Assembly (NCBI GenBank): GCA_019745075.1
Contig: JAIETR010000002.1
Location: 1 to 64,000 of the forward strand
Reading direction: 5' to 3'
Origin: Qipengyuania sp.
Lineage (GTDB): Bacteria; Pseudomonadota; Alphaproteobacteria; Sphingomonadales; Sphingomonadaceae
DNA length: 64,000 nt
Shown: one piece after another, positions 41,851 through 50,228 of the stretch
Numbering within the stretch: position 1 is the stretch's first letter
Layout of the letters: every line of letters starts with the position of its first letter
Notes under the pieces: generated by a model
Told to the model about the DNA's origin: nothing
Seen by the model: only the letters and a program-made list of their open reading frames with translations
Database searches by the model: none
Translations under genes and position numbers: made by a program

Positions 41851-42177
41851 ATGACACGGCCAATCTGCCTCCAGGTCTACATCTCCGACGAGCTCAGCTC
41901 GCTCATCCGCAAGGCTGCTAGAGCCAAGGGGATCAGCATGAGCGAGTGGGTCCGCTCGCTGCTCGCCAATGCCTGCGCGGAGGATGAACTCGCCTCGCGC
42001 ATGAACACCTCCATCGAGCGCATTTCGCGTCAGTCGGTGTTCCTTATGGTGGGGATCGATGCGCTCCTCGCCGGGCATCCCGATCACGCGCTGCGTGACC
42101 GCGCGCATCAGGCCTATGCCCGCAAGTGCAGGGAATTGGGTCTTGCTCCGACGCTAGGCGAAGGAGGCGACGCATGA
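41851..42177 (+). CDS. RHH-type mobilisation accessory protein
   Basis: A 108-aa protein with an N-terminal ribbon-helix-helix (about 5-50): ICLQVYISDELSSLIRKAAR followed by KGISMSEWVRSLLANACAED. A helical C-terminal part follows. Its position, with its stop overlapping the traD start by 4 bp (ATGA) and the relaxase next, matches the TraY/MobC/TrwA-type proteins that bind oriT and help relaxosome assembly. CAAGGAG lies upstream. DNA binding at the adjacent non-coding region is inferred. Confidence 0.78.
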   Translation: MTRPICLQVYISDELSSLIRKAARAKGISMSEWVRSLLANACAEDELASRMNTSIERISRQSVFLMVGIDALLAGHPDHALRDRAHQAYARKCRELGLAPTLGEGGDA

Positions 42178-44531
42178 AGCGCAACCTCGTCAATTTCACC
42201 CGCGGCAGCCAGCTCCTCGGCCACTTCAGCTTCATGTTCGCAGCCGGCCTTAAGGGGCCGCTAATCGTCGCCGGCATCGTGATTGCGTGGACCTCGTGGT
42301 GGACGCTTTCGGGGAGCCTCTCGGACCACGAGATCTACCTCGTCGGGATGCGCATCTATGCGGCGATCTACGGCTTCATGGAGTTCGATCCCGAAAAGCA
42401 GATCGCACTTGAAACCGCGTTCGGCGGGACCATTCAGGTCCCCGTCGCAACGCTCGCCAGCTTCCCGCCGGTGGCGCGGGCGTGGGACCATATGCTTGCC
42501 CTGCTCGGTGATGCGTTGGCCCGATCGGCGCTGTTGCTGGTGCCCGCTTTCGCGCTCTTCTACTGGTTCGCGGCGCGCTTCGGCGGCCGCTCGAAGGAAC
42601 GCAAACACGAGCGAGGCGCGCTGCTCGTCACGCTTCCCGAACTTGTCGATGAGCTGCGCGTGCACAACCGGCGTGAGCGGACCCGCGAGCTGACCGAGGC
42701 CCTCGGTTGGAAGTGGCGGTTGTGCAGCCGGCGCGAACTCGCCGCCGCCTTTCCGTATCGGCCTTCGCATCTCGCGACCGCCGTCTATCCGTGGCGGCTC
42801 GAGCAGAGCCACGCAATTCTCATCGGCACGACCGGCATGGGCAAGACGGTCGCCATGTCGGACATGATCGCGGAAGCTCGCGCAAAGGGGCAGCGCTGCG
42901 TCGTTTTCGATCTCACAGGCGCCTTCATCGAGCACTTCCACGACAGCCGCCGCGACATCATCCTAAACCCGCTCGACGCCCGTTGCCCGCACTGGAGCCT
43001 GTTCGACGAGTGCCGCAGCGAGGGCGAGTTCTGGGCGGCCGCCGAAGCCCTGGTGCCTCACGACGGAGGCGGGGAAGCGCAGTTCTGGGTGATCGCCGCC
43101 CGTGCTCTTTTCGTCGAGTTCTGCCTCAAGCTGGTGGCCGAAGGTAGGGGCACGAACGACGCCTTGGCGCGGGAGCTGATGACCGCCGATCTTTCGCGGG
43201 TCCATGCGATGATGCGGGGAACGATCGCCGATCCGCTGACCGCTCCGGAAGCGGCGCGGATGGCGGAATCGATCCGCGCGGTGTTCAACGTGAACGCGAA
43301 GGTACTCAAGCTTCTGCCCACATCAGGCCCGCGCTTCTCGGTTCGCCAGTGGGTCGAGGAAGACGACGGCAGGGGCTCGGTCGTGTTCATTTCGGCGCGC
43401 TATGTCGACATGAGCGTCTGCGCGCAGCTGCTCACGCTCTGGCTCGACATGGCGATGAACACGTTGATGACGACGGCCCGAACGCATGACTTGAAATGCT
43501 GGTTCTTCATCGACGAGCTCGGAGCGCTTCATCGTCTGCCCGCACTCGAGAAAGGGCTCCAGACTGCGCGCAATTTCGGCGGGGCGATCGTCCTCGGGCT
43601 CCATGCCTACGCCAAGCTCAAGGAAGTCTATGGAGAGAACATGGCGATGACCTTGTCGTCGCTCGCTCGGACCAAACTGATACTGGGCACGGCCGACCGG
43701 GAGACTGCGACCTGGTGTTCGGACTTCATCGGTCACCGCCAGGTCCGGGACATGGAAGAGGGCTATACCTACGGCTACAACAATGCCCGCGACGCGGTCA
43801 GCCTGACGCCGCGCAAGCACATCGAGCCGCTGCTCCTGCCCGACCAGCTGATGAACCTGCCCAGGCTGTCGGGCTACATCAAGTTCCCCGATGGCTTCCC
43901 CGCCGCACCGGTCAAGCTGAAGCCGACGAGCCGCCCGAAGGTCGCCGAAACCTTCATCGGCAGGGCCAAGGATCGGCCATCGGCGGGGACGCCGCCGGCG
44001 CAGCTGCCAGCTTCTCAATCGCCTCCCGAACCCTCGCCGCTGAAGGCGGAGCATCCGTCCGCCAACGACGATGGCGCGGGCAAGCCGGTGGTTCCCAAGC
44101 AGGGCGTTCTGGCGCTCGAACCGCACAACCCTGAAGGCAGCGTCGAGCCCCGGATGCAGGCCGGTCAGGACGTTCGATCAGGTCTGCCGGATGGTGCCGG
44201 CAGGCCCGCGGAGGCCGAGCTCAAGGACGGGAAAGCGAAGGATATCAGGGCGCACCCGGAGCGCATTGCTCCTGTCGTTCCGCTTTCCAAGGATGCCGTC
44301 CTTCGTGCCGATGCGGCGGCTACCGAAAACGACCCCGCCAGGGATGCCAGAGAGCCGGGCCGTCCGGATGCTCCGAGGGTTGGGGTGCCCGAAAGCCGGC
44401 CGCACGCTTCCGATAATGCTGCGGACCGGCAAAGCGATGCCGAGGCGCGGAAGCTGATGCTTGAGGATGGCATGCGCGAGCCCGACACGCCGACGCGCGA
44501 GGGACCCGATCTCGGCGATCTGGAGCTTTGA
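42174..44531 (+). CDS. traD: type IV coupling protein TraD
   Basis: A 785-aa inner-membrane VirD4/TraD ATPase. Two N-terminal membrane helices lie near residues 25-45 and 115-135, separated by a periplasmic loop. Walker A is LIGTTGMGKT near 217-225 and Walker B is WFFIDELGALHR near 443-450. TRA motifs include ARNFGGAIVLGLHAYAKLKE and LILGTADRETATWCSDFIG. The last 190 residues are a Pro/Glu-rich low-complexity tail. It brings the relaxosome to the F-type channel. The start overlaps the RHH gene stop; the relaxase follows 37 bp later. Confidence 0.95.
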   Translation: MKRNLVNFTRGSQLLGHFSFMFAAGLKGPLIVAGIVIAWTSWWTLSGSLSDHEIYLVGMRIYAAIYGFMEFDPEKQIALETAFGGTIQVPVATLASFPPVARAWDHMLALLGDALARSALLLVPAFALFYWFAARFGGRSKERKHERGALLVTLPELVDELRVHNRRERTRELTEALGWKWRLCSRRELAAAFPYRPSHLATAVYPWRLEQSHAILIGTTGMGKTVAMSDMIAEARAKGQRCVVFDLTGAFIEHFHDSRRDIILNPLDARCPHWSLFDECRSEGEFWAAAEALVPHDGGGEAQFWVIAARALFVEFCLKLVAEGRGTNDALARELMTADLSRVHAMMRGTIADPLTAPEAARMAESIRAVFNVNAKVLKLLPTSGPRFSVRQWVEEDDGRGSVVFISARYVDMSVCAQLLTLWLDMAMNTLMTTARTHDLKCWFFIDELGALHRLPALEKGLQTARNFGGAIVLGLHAYAKLKEVYGENMAMTLSSLARTKLILGTADRETATWCSDFIGHRQVRDMEEGYTYGYNNARDAVSLTPRKHIEPLLLPDQLMNLPRLSGYIKFPDGFPAAPVKLKPTSRPKVAETFIGRAKDRPSAGTPPAQLPASQSPPEPSPLKAEHPSANDDGAGKPVVPKQGVLALEPHNPEGSVEPRMQAGQDVRSGLPDGAGRPAEAELKDGKAKDIRAHPERIAPVVPLSKDAVLRADAAATENDPARDAREPGRPDAPRVGVPESRPHASDNAADRQSDAEARKLMLEDGMREPDTPTREGPDLGDLEL

Positions 44532-44568
44532 CCATGAAGGCAGGCGCTGCCCGGCCGAGGGGTGGACC

Positions 44569-47493
44569 ATGCTCTCGGTAGCCAATGTCCGCACGGCCGG
44601 CGGCGCCGCCAACTACTTCGCCGCCGACAATTACTACACGCGAGCCGATGCCGATCGCTCCGGCGAATGGCTGGGCAGGGGAGCGCAGGAGCTCGGCCTC
44701 GAGGGTCGGATCGAGGCCAGGCAGTTCGAGGCCGTGCTCAAGGGCCTGCTGCCGGACGGAAGCCGCGTCGGCAGCGACAACCGTGTGCACCGCGCAGGCA
44801 CGGATTTTACCTTCTCGATGCCCAAGAGTTGGTCGCTCCTCGCGCTGGTGGGCGGGGACCGGCGGATCCTCGACGCCTATTCCGCAGCGGTTAGGGAGAC
44901 GCTTACCTGGGCCGAGAAGAACCTCGCCGAGACGCGGATGGAGGTGAGGGGCAGGGAGCGTGTGGTATCGACCGGCAACCTCGTCATCAGCCTGTTCCAG
45001 CACGACACCAACCGCAATCAGGAGCCGAACGCGCACCTCCACGCGGTCGTTGCGAACGTGACACAGGGGCCGGACGGTAAATGGCGGGCGCTGCGGAATG
45101 ACAAGCTCTGGGAGCACAACACGCTGCTCAATGCCATGACCATGGCGCGCTTTCGGTTGTCGGTCGAAAAGCTCGGCTACGAAGTCGGGGAGTTCGGGAA
45201 GCACGGCAATTTCGAAGCCGTCGGCGTGCCCCGGACTATTCGCGAGGCCTTCAGTTCGCGCCGCGCGGAAATCCTCGATCGACTGGCGACAATGGAAGGC
45301 AAGGGGCTGGCGGCGCGCAACGTCGCGAACCTGATGACGCGCGCCGACAAGGGCAGGGTCGAGGACCGCGATGCCTTGGCCGGACAGTGGAAGGAGGCCG
45401 CGGCGAAGCTCGGCTTCGATCCCGCGACCGTTATTGCCAAGGCCAATGCGCGGGCCGCCCAGGACCTCGGAAACGTGCCGGGTTTTGGCCGAACGGTGCG
45501 GGAGCTTGTCGAGCGCGGACGCTCGCTCGCCGCATCCTTTGCCGAGCGTCTCGGCCTGCGCGAGGGCGATGCGCTCGTGCCGGCGCATATGGGGAATCGG
45601 ACGGCAGAACAGATCGCCGCCGTGCACGCGGTCGCCTCGGCCATCCGCCATCTGGGCGAACGCGAGGCGGCGTTTTCGCGCACCGAGATCTATCGAACGG
45701 CGCTCGGCTTTGCCCTGCCGACATCGATGCCCGAGATCGAGCACCGCGTTGATCAGTTGCTGCGCCAGGGGCATTTGCTCAAGGGTAAAGGGGCTGACCG
45801 CGAGCTTGTGACGACGCGCGACGCGATCGGTCTTGAGCAGCGCATCATCGCCGGCGTCGAAAGCGGTCGCGGGGTCGCTCCCGTCATCGTGCCGCCGGAC
45901 GTCGCCGGCGAGCGGCTTCAGGCGCTCGCGCAGCTGAAATATGGGATGACGTTGAATGCAGGCCAGGAAGGAGCCGGGCGCCTGCTTCTCGGCTCGCACA
46001 ACCGGATCGTGGCGATCCAGGGCATTGCGGGGGCCGGCAAGAGCACGGTCCTCAAGCCCGTCGCCGACATCCTGCGCGAGGAGGGACGGACGGTGCTTGG
46101 CCTCGCGGTCCAGAACACGCTGGTTCAGATGCTCGAGCGCGAGACCGGCATCCCCTCCATGACTGTCTCCCGCTTCCTGCGCCGGTATCGCAACCTCCTC
46201 GAAGGGGGCAATCCGGCCCAGCTCGCCGAAGCCAGGGCCGCCATGCGCGGCACCGTCGTGCTGCTCGACGAGGCCTCGATGGTCGGCAATTCCGACAAGG
46301 AAAAGCTGGTCCGGCTCGCCAACCTGCTCGAGCTCGACCGCTTCGCCAGCAGCGGCGACCGCAAGCAGCTCGGGGCGGTCGACGCAGGCAAGCCCTTCGA
46401 TGTGATGCAGCAGGCCGGCGTCGAGACCGCAGTCATGAACATCAACGTGCGCGCCCGCGAAAAGGCGCTTCGCCAGGCTCAGTACGCAGCCCAGGGCGGT
46501 CACATCGATGAGGCGCTGCGGCATCTGGGGAGGCATGTCGTGGAGGTAGCGGACGGCGCAGCCGTTCAAGCCGCGGCAGCCTGGCTCTCCCTCTCACCGG
46601 AGGAGCGCGAGAGGACATCGATTTATGCTTCAGGCCGGGCCTTGCGCAGTCAGGTCAATGAGGCGGTCCAAACCGGGCTGCGCGCGAACGGGGAGCTGGG
46701 GGCGGCGAAGATGAGCCTGAACACGCTTTCCCGCATCAACGTCACCCGCGAGGAGCTGCGTTACGCCCGCACCTATGCACCGGGGATGGTAATCGAGGTC
46801 GATCGGCGCCAGCGCGGACAGAAGCTGCTCAAAGGCCAGTATCGCGTCGTCGAGAGCGATGCAGCACGGGAGCGGGTGACGCTCGAGAACGAGCGTGGCC
46901 GTCGCTTCGAGTTCCGCCCCGGTCAGCTCCGCCCGCAGGGCGAGCAGGATGCGCTGCGGCTGTTCGAAGTTCGTGTCCTCGACATTTACGCCGGCGATCG
47001 GATCCGCTGGACCGAGACCGACCACAAGCGCGGGCTTCTCAATGCCGACCAGGCCCGCATCGTTGCGATCGACGATCGGCGCGTGACGGTGAAGACCTCG
47101 CTCGGGGCCGAGCACCAGCTTTCGCGCGACGATCCGATGCTCGAACGGGTCGACCTCGCCTACGCCCTCAACGCGCACATGGCGCAGGGATTGACCTCTG
47201 ATCGGGGGATTGCGGTCATGGACAGCCGCGAGCGCAACCTGTCGAACCAGCAGACGTTCCTGGTGACGATAACCCGATTGAGGGACGGCCTGACGCTCTT
47301 CGTCGACAATGCGGCGAAGCTCGAGGCGGCCGTCGAACGCAATCCGGGCATGAAGCGATCGGCTCTCGAGACGGCTGACCTGCTACGCGACGCTGCCGCC
47401 ACCGGTCAGGCGAAGGGGAGGGCGCCAATCCCCGAGCGCGAGCCGCCCGAGCGCGACCGTTCGCTCATCAGGCCGTTCGAAATCGGGATCTAG
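44569..47493 (+). CDS. mobF: MobF conjugative relaxase-helicase (TrwC/TraI family)
   Basis: A 974-aa bifunctional relaxase. The N-terminal relaxase domain (1-300) has the catalytic tyrosines Tyr16 and Tyr22-Tyr23 (NYFAADNYYTRAD). The metal-binding His motif is PNAHLHAVVAN near 153-160, with DFTFSMPKSWSLLAL before it. The TraA/RecD2-like helicase follows: Walker A GIAGAGKST near 485-493, Walker B VVLLDEASMVGN, and late helicase motif YALNAHMAQGLTSDRGIAV. It nicks oriT and unwinds the transferred strand. It is shorter than F TraI (1756 aa), like TrwC. The large opposite-strand open frame is a shadow. Confidence 0.95.
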   Translation: MLSVANVRTAGGAANYFAADNYYTRADADRSGEWLGRGAQELGLEGRIEARQFEAVLKGLLPDGSRVGSDNRVHRAGTDFTFSMPKSWSLLALVGGDRRILDAYSAAVRETLTWAEKNLAETRMEVRGRERVVSTGNLVISLFQHDTNRNQEPNAHLHAVVANVTQGPDGKWRALRNDKLWEHNTLLNAMTMARFRLSVEKLGYEVGEFGKHGNFEAVGVPRTIREAFSSRRAEILDRLATMEGKGLAARNVANLMTRADKGRVEDRDALAGQWKEAAAKLGFDPATVIAKANARAAQDLGNVPGFGRTVRELVERGRSLAASFAERLGLREGDALVPAHMGNRTAEQIAAVHAVASAIRHLGEREAAFSRTEIYRTALGFALPTSMPEIEHRVDQLLRQGHLLKGKGADRELVTTRDAIGLEQRIIAGVESGRGVAPVIVPPDVAGERLQALAQLKYGMTLNAGQEGAGRLLLGSHNRIVAIQGIAGAGKSTVLKPVADILREEGRTVLGLAVQNTLVQMLERETGIPSMTVSRFLRRYRNLLEGGNPAQLAEARAAMRGTVVLLDEASMVGNSDKEKLVRLANLLELDRFASSGDRKQLGAVDAGKPFDVMQQAGVETAVMNINVRAREKALRQAQYAAQGGHIDEALRHLGRHVVEVADGAAVQAAAAWLSLSPEERERTSIYASGRALRSQVNEAVQTGLRANGELGAAKMSLNTLSRINVTREELRYARTYAPGMVIEVDRRQRGQKLLKGQYRVVESDAARERVTLENERGRRFEFRPGQLRPQGEQDALRLFEVRVLDIYAGDRIRWTETDHKRGLLNADQARIVAIDDRRVTVKTSLGAEHQLSRDDPMLERVDLAYALNAHMAQGLTSDRGIAVMDSRERNLSNQQTFLVTITRLRDGLTLFVDNAAKLEAAVERNPGMKRSALETADLLRDAAATGQAKGRAPIPEREPPERDRSLIRPFEIGI

Positions 47494-47529
47494 CCGCGCT
47501 CCGGCCAGGCCGGCTAATCAACGCGCCGA

Positions 47530-47727
47530 TCAATGGGGCGGCGCTTGCCCGTCTTTTCCGGAAAGCTGTGCGATGCGCCTTACGATCCCCTGCCAAGTGC
47601 GAACGCCCTCGGCATCGCCCGTCAGCGCCAAGGCTCCGATCTGCTCGGCGACATGGAAAGGAGCGTTCTCGCCGTGGGTCTGCAGCACCCGGTTGGCGCA
47701 GGCCCACAGCTCCCATTCGCTGAGCAT
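47530..47727 (-). CDS. DUF6961-like small protein
   Basis: A 65-aa protein: MLSEWELWACANRVLQTHGE, then APFHVAEQIGALALTGDAEG and VRTWQGIVRRIAQL. This short pattern is familiar as the DUF6961 family in sphingomonad mobile elements; function is unknown. The ATG at 47727 overlaps the stop of the upstream DUF5818-like gene by 3-4 bp. It is therefore the last gene of a tight four-gene minus-strand operon that includes the nuclease and, 12 bp further upstream, the repressor. Confidence 0.75.
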   Translation of the reverse strand: MLSEWELWACANRVLQTHGENAPFHVAEQIGALALTGDAEGVRTWQGIVRRIAQLSGKDGQAPPH

Positions 47728-48032
47728 CAGCTGAAATAGCCGACCAGACCGGCGAGTATGGCAATGAAACCATAGCCCACGAGCCCCGCGGCCAGGAGAT
47801 ACTCGATGTTGATCTTCGACGGCCGGGGGCGGGGCTGTCCGGCAGGCCATATCTGATCGCAGCTGACACTGTTGAATCCGGCGCGGTGCCCGACGACTTC
47901 AACCTCCTGGCCGACTAGACGGCGTGCTCGGCGGCGCGTCTCAACTTCCCACGCGCCCCCGCCGCCGATCCGAAGTACGAGACCGTAAGGTCCACGTTCA
48001 AGGCGGCCTCGCAGGTGCAGCTCGGCGCTCAT
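47727..48032 (-). CDS. DUF5818-like protein with a C-terminal membrane helix
   Basis: A 101-aa protein. Residues 1-66 resemble DUF5818 (MSAELHLRGRLERGPYGLVL, AWEVETRRRARRLVGQEVEV). A proline-rich linker leads to a hydrophobic helix at about 78-100 (YLLAAGLVGYGFIAILAGLV), so it is membrane-anchored. ATG 48032 overlaps the nuclease stop and its own stop overlaps the next start. It is a paralogue of the soluble protein at 1548-1814. Function is unknown. Confidence 0.75.
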   Translation of the reverse strand: MSAELHLRGRLERGPYGLVLRIGGGGAWEVETRRRARRLVGQEVEVVGHRAGFNSVSCDQIWPAGQPRPRPSKINIEYLLAAGLVGYGFIAILAGLVGYFS

Positions 48033-48454
48033 CGGCACGCCGGTCCTTTCCAGTAGCGGTCCCACCGAAGGACGGTGCGCGTGCGGATCATCGCGCACGA
48101 CAAGTCTGTGCCCGTGGGCAGACGACACCAGGCCGCCGTTCTGTTCCCGCCGGCAGAGCCTTCCGAGCGGCAGGTCAGCCTGGGACCTTCGACGACAACA
48201 TGACCCGTCGAAATGCGTCCGCGGGCACCGCCCAGCAATCGAACAAGCGCGTCACGAGCTTCGGATGACGAGGCGTCGGGGCAGGGTTGGTTGGTCCGGC
48301 AGGTGCCGTCCATCTCGCGCGCGGCGATCCCTGCGATGCGGATGTGCGGCCCTTCCGCGCACCAAATGGGACCGTCGCCGTCCCAGACATGGGTCGGGGT
48401 GCAGGTGAAAGTCTGTCCGGCGGCAACGATCGAGGCGGCAAGGAAGGTCAACAT
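48029..48454 (-). CDS. thermonuclease-like (SNase) exported protein
   Basis: A 141-aa protein with a short hydrophobic N-terminus (MLTFLAASIVAAGQT) suggesting export. The SNase OB-fold follows: CTPTHVWDGDGPIWCAEGPH (the DGD metal site), IRIAGIAAREMDGTC (the conserved Arg and Glu), and a late TAAWCRLPTGTDLSCAMI. Several cysteines could form disulfides in the periplasm. Such nucleases are common in conjugative-element cargo; degrading extracellular or competing DNA is a guess. The gene overlaps its downstream neighbour and lies 12 bp after the repressor gene. Confidence 0.82.
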   Translation of the reverse strand: MLTFLAASIVAAGQTFTCTPTHVWDGDGPIWCAEGPHIRIAGIAAREMDGTCRTNQPCPDASSSEARDALVRLLGGARGRISTGHVVVEGPRLTCRSEGSAGGNRTAAWCRLPTGTDLSCAMIRTRTVLRWDRYWKGPACR

Positions 48455-48466
48455 GCGGCGGCGAGA

Positions 48467-49111
48467 CTACTGTAGCGCGCGGCCGAACCAAAGCACCCGT
48501 CCGACAATGTTGATGCTGCGACGCTCGAGGCCCCGCCAGCTCGGATAAGCCGGGTTGTCGCTCACCACGGAAATCCTGCGGCCCTGCGGCTCGATCGCGA
48601 TCCGCTTCACGTTGAGCGCGTCGTCCATGCGAAGGACGTAAATACCGTCGCGCAGCCGCGATTGGCCATCGCTAAGATCGATCATGACCTCATCGCCGTC
48701 GTGCAGGGTCGGCTCCATCGAATCGCCGTGCACGCCGATGATGGAGAGGCTCGAGGCCTTGCTGGCGGTCAGGCGACGCAGCCACTTGTCGTCGAATCCG
48801 AACTGGGCGCACTGCGATTCCATCTCGGCAAGCGCTCCGTGACCGGCGGATGCCTCGACGTTGATCACAGGGACGTGGACGAGTTCGACCACAGGGCCTG
48901 AGCGGTAGGAAGGGGCTCCGAGGACAGTCTCATCGACCCCGAAAAATTGGGCGAGGATGGCGCGGTCTCGCTCGTCTAGGTTACGCGGGCTGCCTCGCCG
49001 AATATACTGCTGGATATAGGCAGCATTGCGACCCAGCAGGCGCGAGATCGAGGCATAATTGTGACGCCCTTTATGGATCAGTTCGTCCAGCGCTGCCCGT
49101 GCTTCATCCAT
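48467..49111 (-). CDS. S24-family repressor (LexA/CI-like)
   Basis: A 214-aa repressor. The N-terminal HTH (about 5-65) has NYASISRLLGRNAAYIQQYI. The self-cleavage-type region is VEASAGHGALAE. The S24 peptidase domain (about 75-214) shows the catalytic Ser in IGVHGDSMEPTLHDGDEVMI and the Lys in DALNVKRIAIEP. Proteins like this hold phages and ICEs silent and are inactivated through RecA* during DNA damage. A perfect 17-bp palindrome lies 36 bp upstream, ahead of a small divergent gene, making a CI-like switch plausible. RecA-triggered cleavage is inferred. Confidence 0.9.
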   Translation of the reverse strand: MDEARAALDELIHKGRHNYASISRLLGRNAAYIQQYIRRGSPRNLDERDRAILAQFFGVDETVLGAPSYRSGPVVELVHVPVINVEASAGHGALAEMESQCAQFGFDDKWLRRLTASKASSLSIIGVHGDSMEPTLHDGDEVMIDLSDGQSRLRDGIYVLRMDDALNVKRIAIEPQGRRISVVSDNPAYPSWRGLERRSINIVGRVLWFGRALQ

Positions 49112-49146
49112 CGCCGTTTGTCCTGCCGATTTCGCCGAGGAAACGA

Positions 49147-49163
49147 ATCCTAGACTCTAGGAT
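49147..49163. promoter_or_regulatory. 17-bp perfect palindromic operator
   Basis: ATCCTAGACTCTAGGAT has 8-bp arms exactly complementary around one central base. A further CCTAG half-site follows at 49169-49173. It lies between the S24 repressor gene and a divergent small gene, as expected for the repressor's own operator. Confidence 0.8.
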
Positions 49164-49216
49164 GCCTTCCTAGTATGAACATAACAGGAACGCAAGAGCA
49201 ATGCGAGTCGAGACCA

Positions 49217-49402
49217 ATGGAGCTTCTGGAGCAGGTCGAGTCATATCTGGAGCGGACCAGAATACCGCCAAGCAAGTTTGGGCGGATGGCATTGGGAGAT
49301 CCGCGTTTCGTGGACGACTTGCGAGCCGGCCGGAAATTACGGAGCAAGACGCAGGAGCGAGTGAGATGCTACCTCACGCAATCCCAAAGCGGCGTCACAT
49401 AG
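49217..49402 (+). CDS. small conserved hypothetical protein, divergent from repressor
   Basis: A 61-aa basic protein: MELLEQVESYLERTRIPPSK, FGRMALGDPRFVDDLRAGRK, then an Arg/Lys-rich end. The F-G-R-x-A-x-x-DPRFV-x-DLRxGR pattern occurs in many short alphaproteobacterial genes, possibly HTH-like, of unknown role. An upstream in-frame ATG at 49175 lies too close to the operator and lacks a ribosome-binding site. Its place opposite the S24 repressor suggests a Cro-like or activator position, which is inference. Confidence 0.6.
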   Translation: MELLEQVESYLERTRIPPSKFGRMALGDPRFVDDLRAGRKLRSKTQERVRCYLTQSQSGVT

Positions 49403-49533
49403 TGGGCCGGTAACGGACAGGCGGCTTTGCAACCACGCGTCAGGAGGATTTGCTGTTCAGCACAGCATTCCAAGCAGCGAAGTCGAACAGGAGAGCCGAT
49501 AGCGCGACTGGCAGGTGAATGGGCGAAGAAAGC

Positions 49534-49704
49534 CTATTTGGACCAGTGTCCCAGAACCCATTCCCATGCATGACGATCATAGTCCCAGCGCCAATGCGCG
49601 CGAACCCACTTGTTCTTTCCTAGTGGCTTGAGGGTCTTGGGGTTCTGCAACCGATCCGGCGGCTTCGGCGGGCGCGGTGGTCTGATCTTCTTTGGTGGCC
49701 TCAT
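49534..49704 (-). CDS. small Trp/His-repeat protein, 56 aa
   Basis: A 56-aa open frame. A Pro/Lys-rich start (MRPPKKIRPPRPPKPPDRLQ) leads to an aromatic end NKWVRAHWRWDYDRHAWEWV and LGHWSK. The W-x-x-x-HW...WxxGHW repeats recall short tandem motifs of envelope proteins, but there is no signal peptide. It lies downstream of the DUF6527-type gene in the same direction and may be the last gene of the ubiquitin-like operon. Support is only composition and motif periodicity. Confidence 0.5.
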   Translation of the reverse strand: MRPPKKIRPPRPPKPPDRLQNPKTLKPLGKNKWVRAHWRWDYDRHAWEWVLGHWSK

Positions 49705-49832
49705 CGGCTGCTCCTTGCTTGCGCGCCTTGCGATCTTCTATCCGAAAGCGGCTGAAAAGGTCGGGTCTTTCGGGCCGTGATCCCACTCTATGAGTAGGGG
49801 CCTGTATTGATGTCTTCGGGCCAATCGCACGA

Positions 49833-50228
49833 TCAACGGGACAGCCTCTCGCGTGTCCAAGCAAAGAGGCGGGCCCACCACGGTCGCTTCGCGCGACCTT
49901 GAAAATGGCGCGAACGGCGGGCGGCTTCCCGGTTCCGTCCGCGCGCAATCTGGGCAGGGGTCCAAGCCGGAGCCCACTCAATGGCACCATCCGAGATGAC
50001 GTAATGAGAGCGGCACGGAAATTGCCAGTTGCCGATTGAAGGCCAGAGGCTCGGCCCATGCGCGCCTGCGCTTACCTCCCACTCGGTGGGTCCCAGTGGA
50101 GTGCGGACTTTGCGACCGCAAGCGCACGCACACAAATGTGCCGCCGTCTCGAATTCTCGCGAAACGTAGAGCACCCCAGGCTCTAGATTGGCCGGTATCG
50201 ACCGGACTTCCTCAAGCCGCATGCGCAT
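49833..50228 (-). CDS. DUF6527-type cysteine-cluster protein
   Basis: A 131-aa protein (ATG 50228; ATG 50222 two codons later is also possible). It has a zinc-site-like cluster: HLCACACGRKVRTPLGPTEW, then WQFPCRSHYVISDGAIEWAP. A basic, Trp-containing tail ends RLFAWTRERLSR. This fits the DUF6527 family, which I recall beside ThiF/multi-ubiquitin genes. Its start overlaps the E1-like gene end by up to 17 bp, so it is translationally coupled to it. A substrate-binding, E2/E3-like or effector role is unknown; zinc binding is inferred from the CxCxCG...C pattern. Confidence 0.75.
   Translation of the reverse strand: MRMRLEEVRSIPANLEPGVLYVSREFETAAHLCACACGRKVRTPLGPTEWEVSAGAHGPSLWPSIGNWQFPCRSHYVISDGAIEWAPAWTPAQIARGRNREAARRSRHFQGRAKRPWWARLFAWTRERLSR

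Noticed and set aside
44320-46569. 749-aa open frame on the minus strand
   Set aside because: It lies opposite the traD end and the relaxase, which has clear catalytic motifs. It is composition shadow of GC-rich coding DNA.
47494-47529. CCGGCCAGGCCGG palindrome between convergent genes as a terminator
   Set aside because: The stem is short with no T-run, so termination is not supported.
49577-50059. 160-aa minus-strand frame downstream of the ThiF gene
   Set aside because: It overlaps the DUF6527-type gene in another frame and lacks motifs. The real small gene is in the neighbouring frame at 49534-49704.
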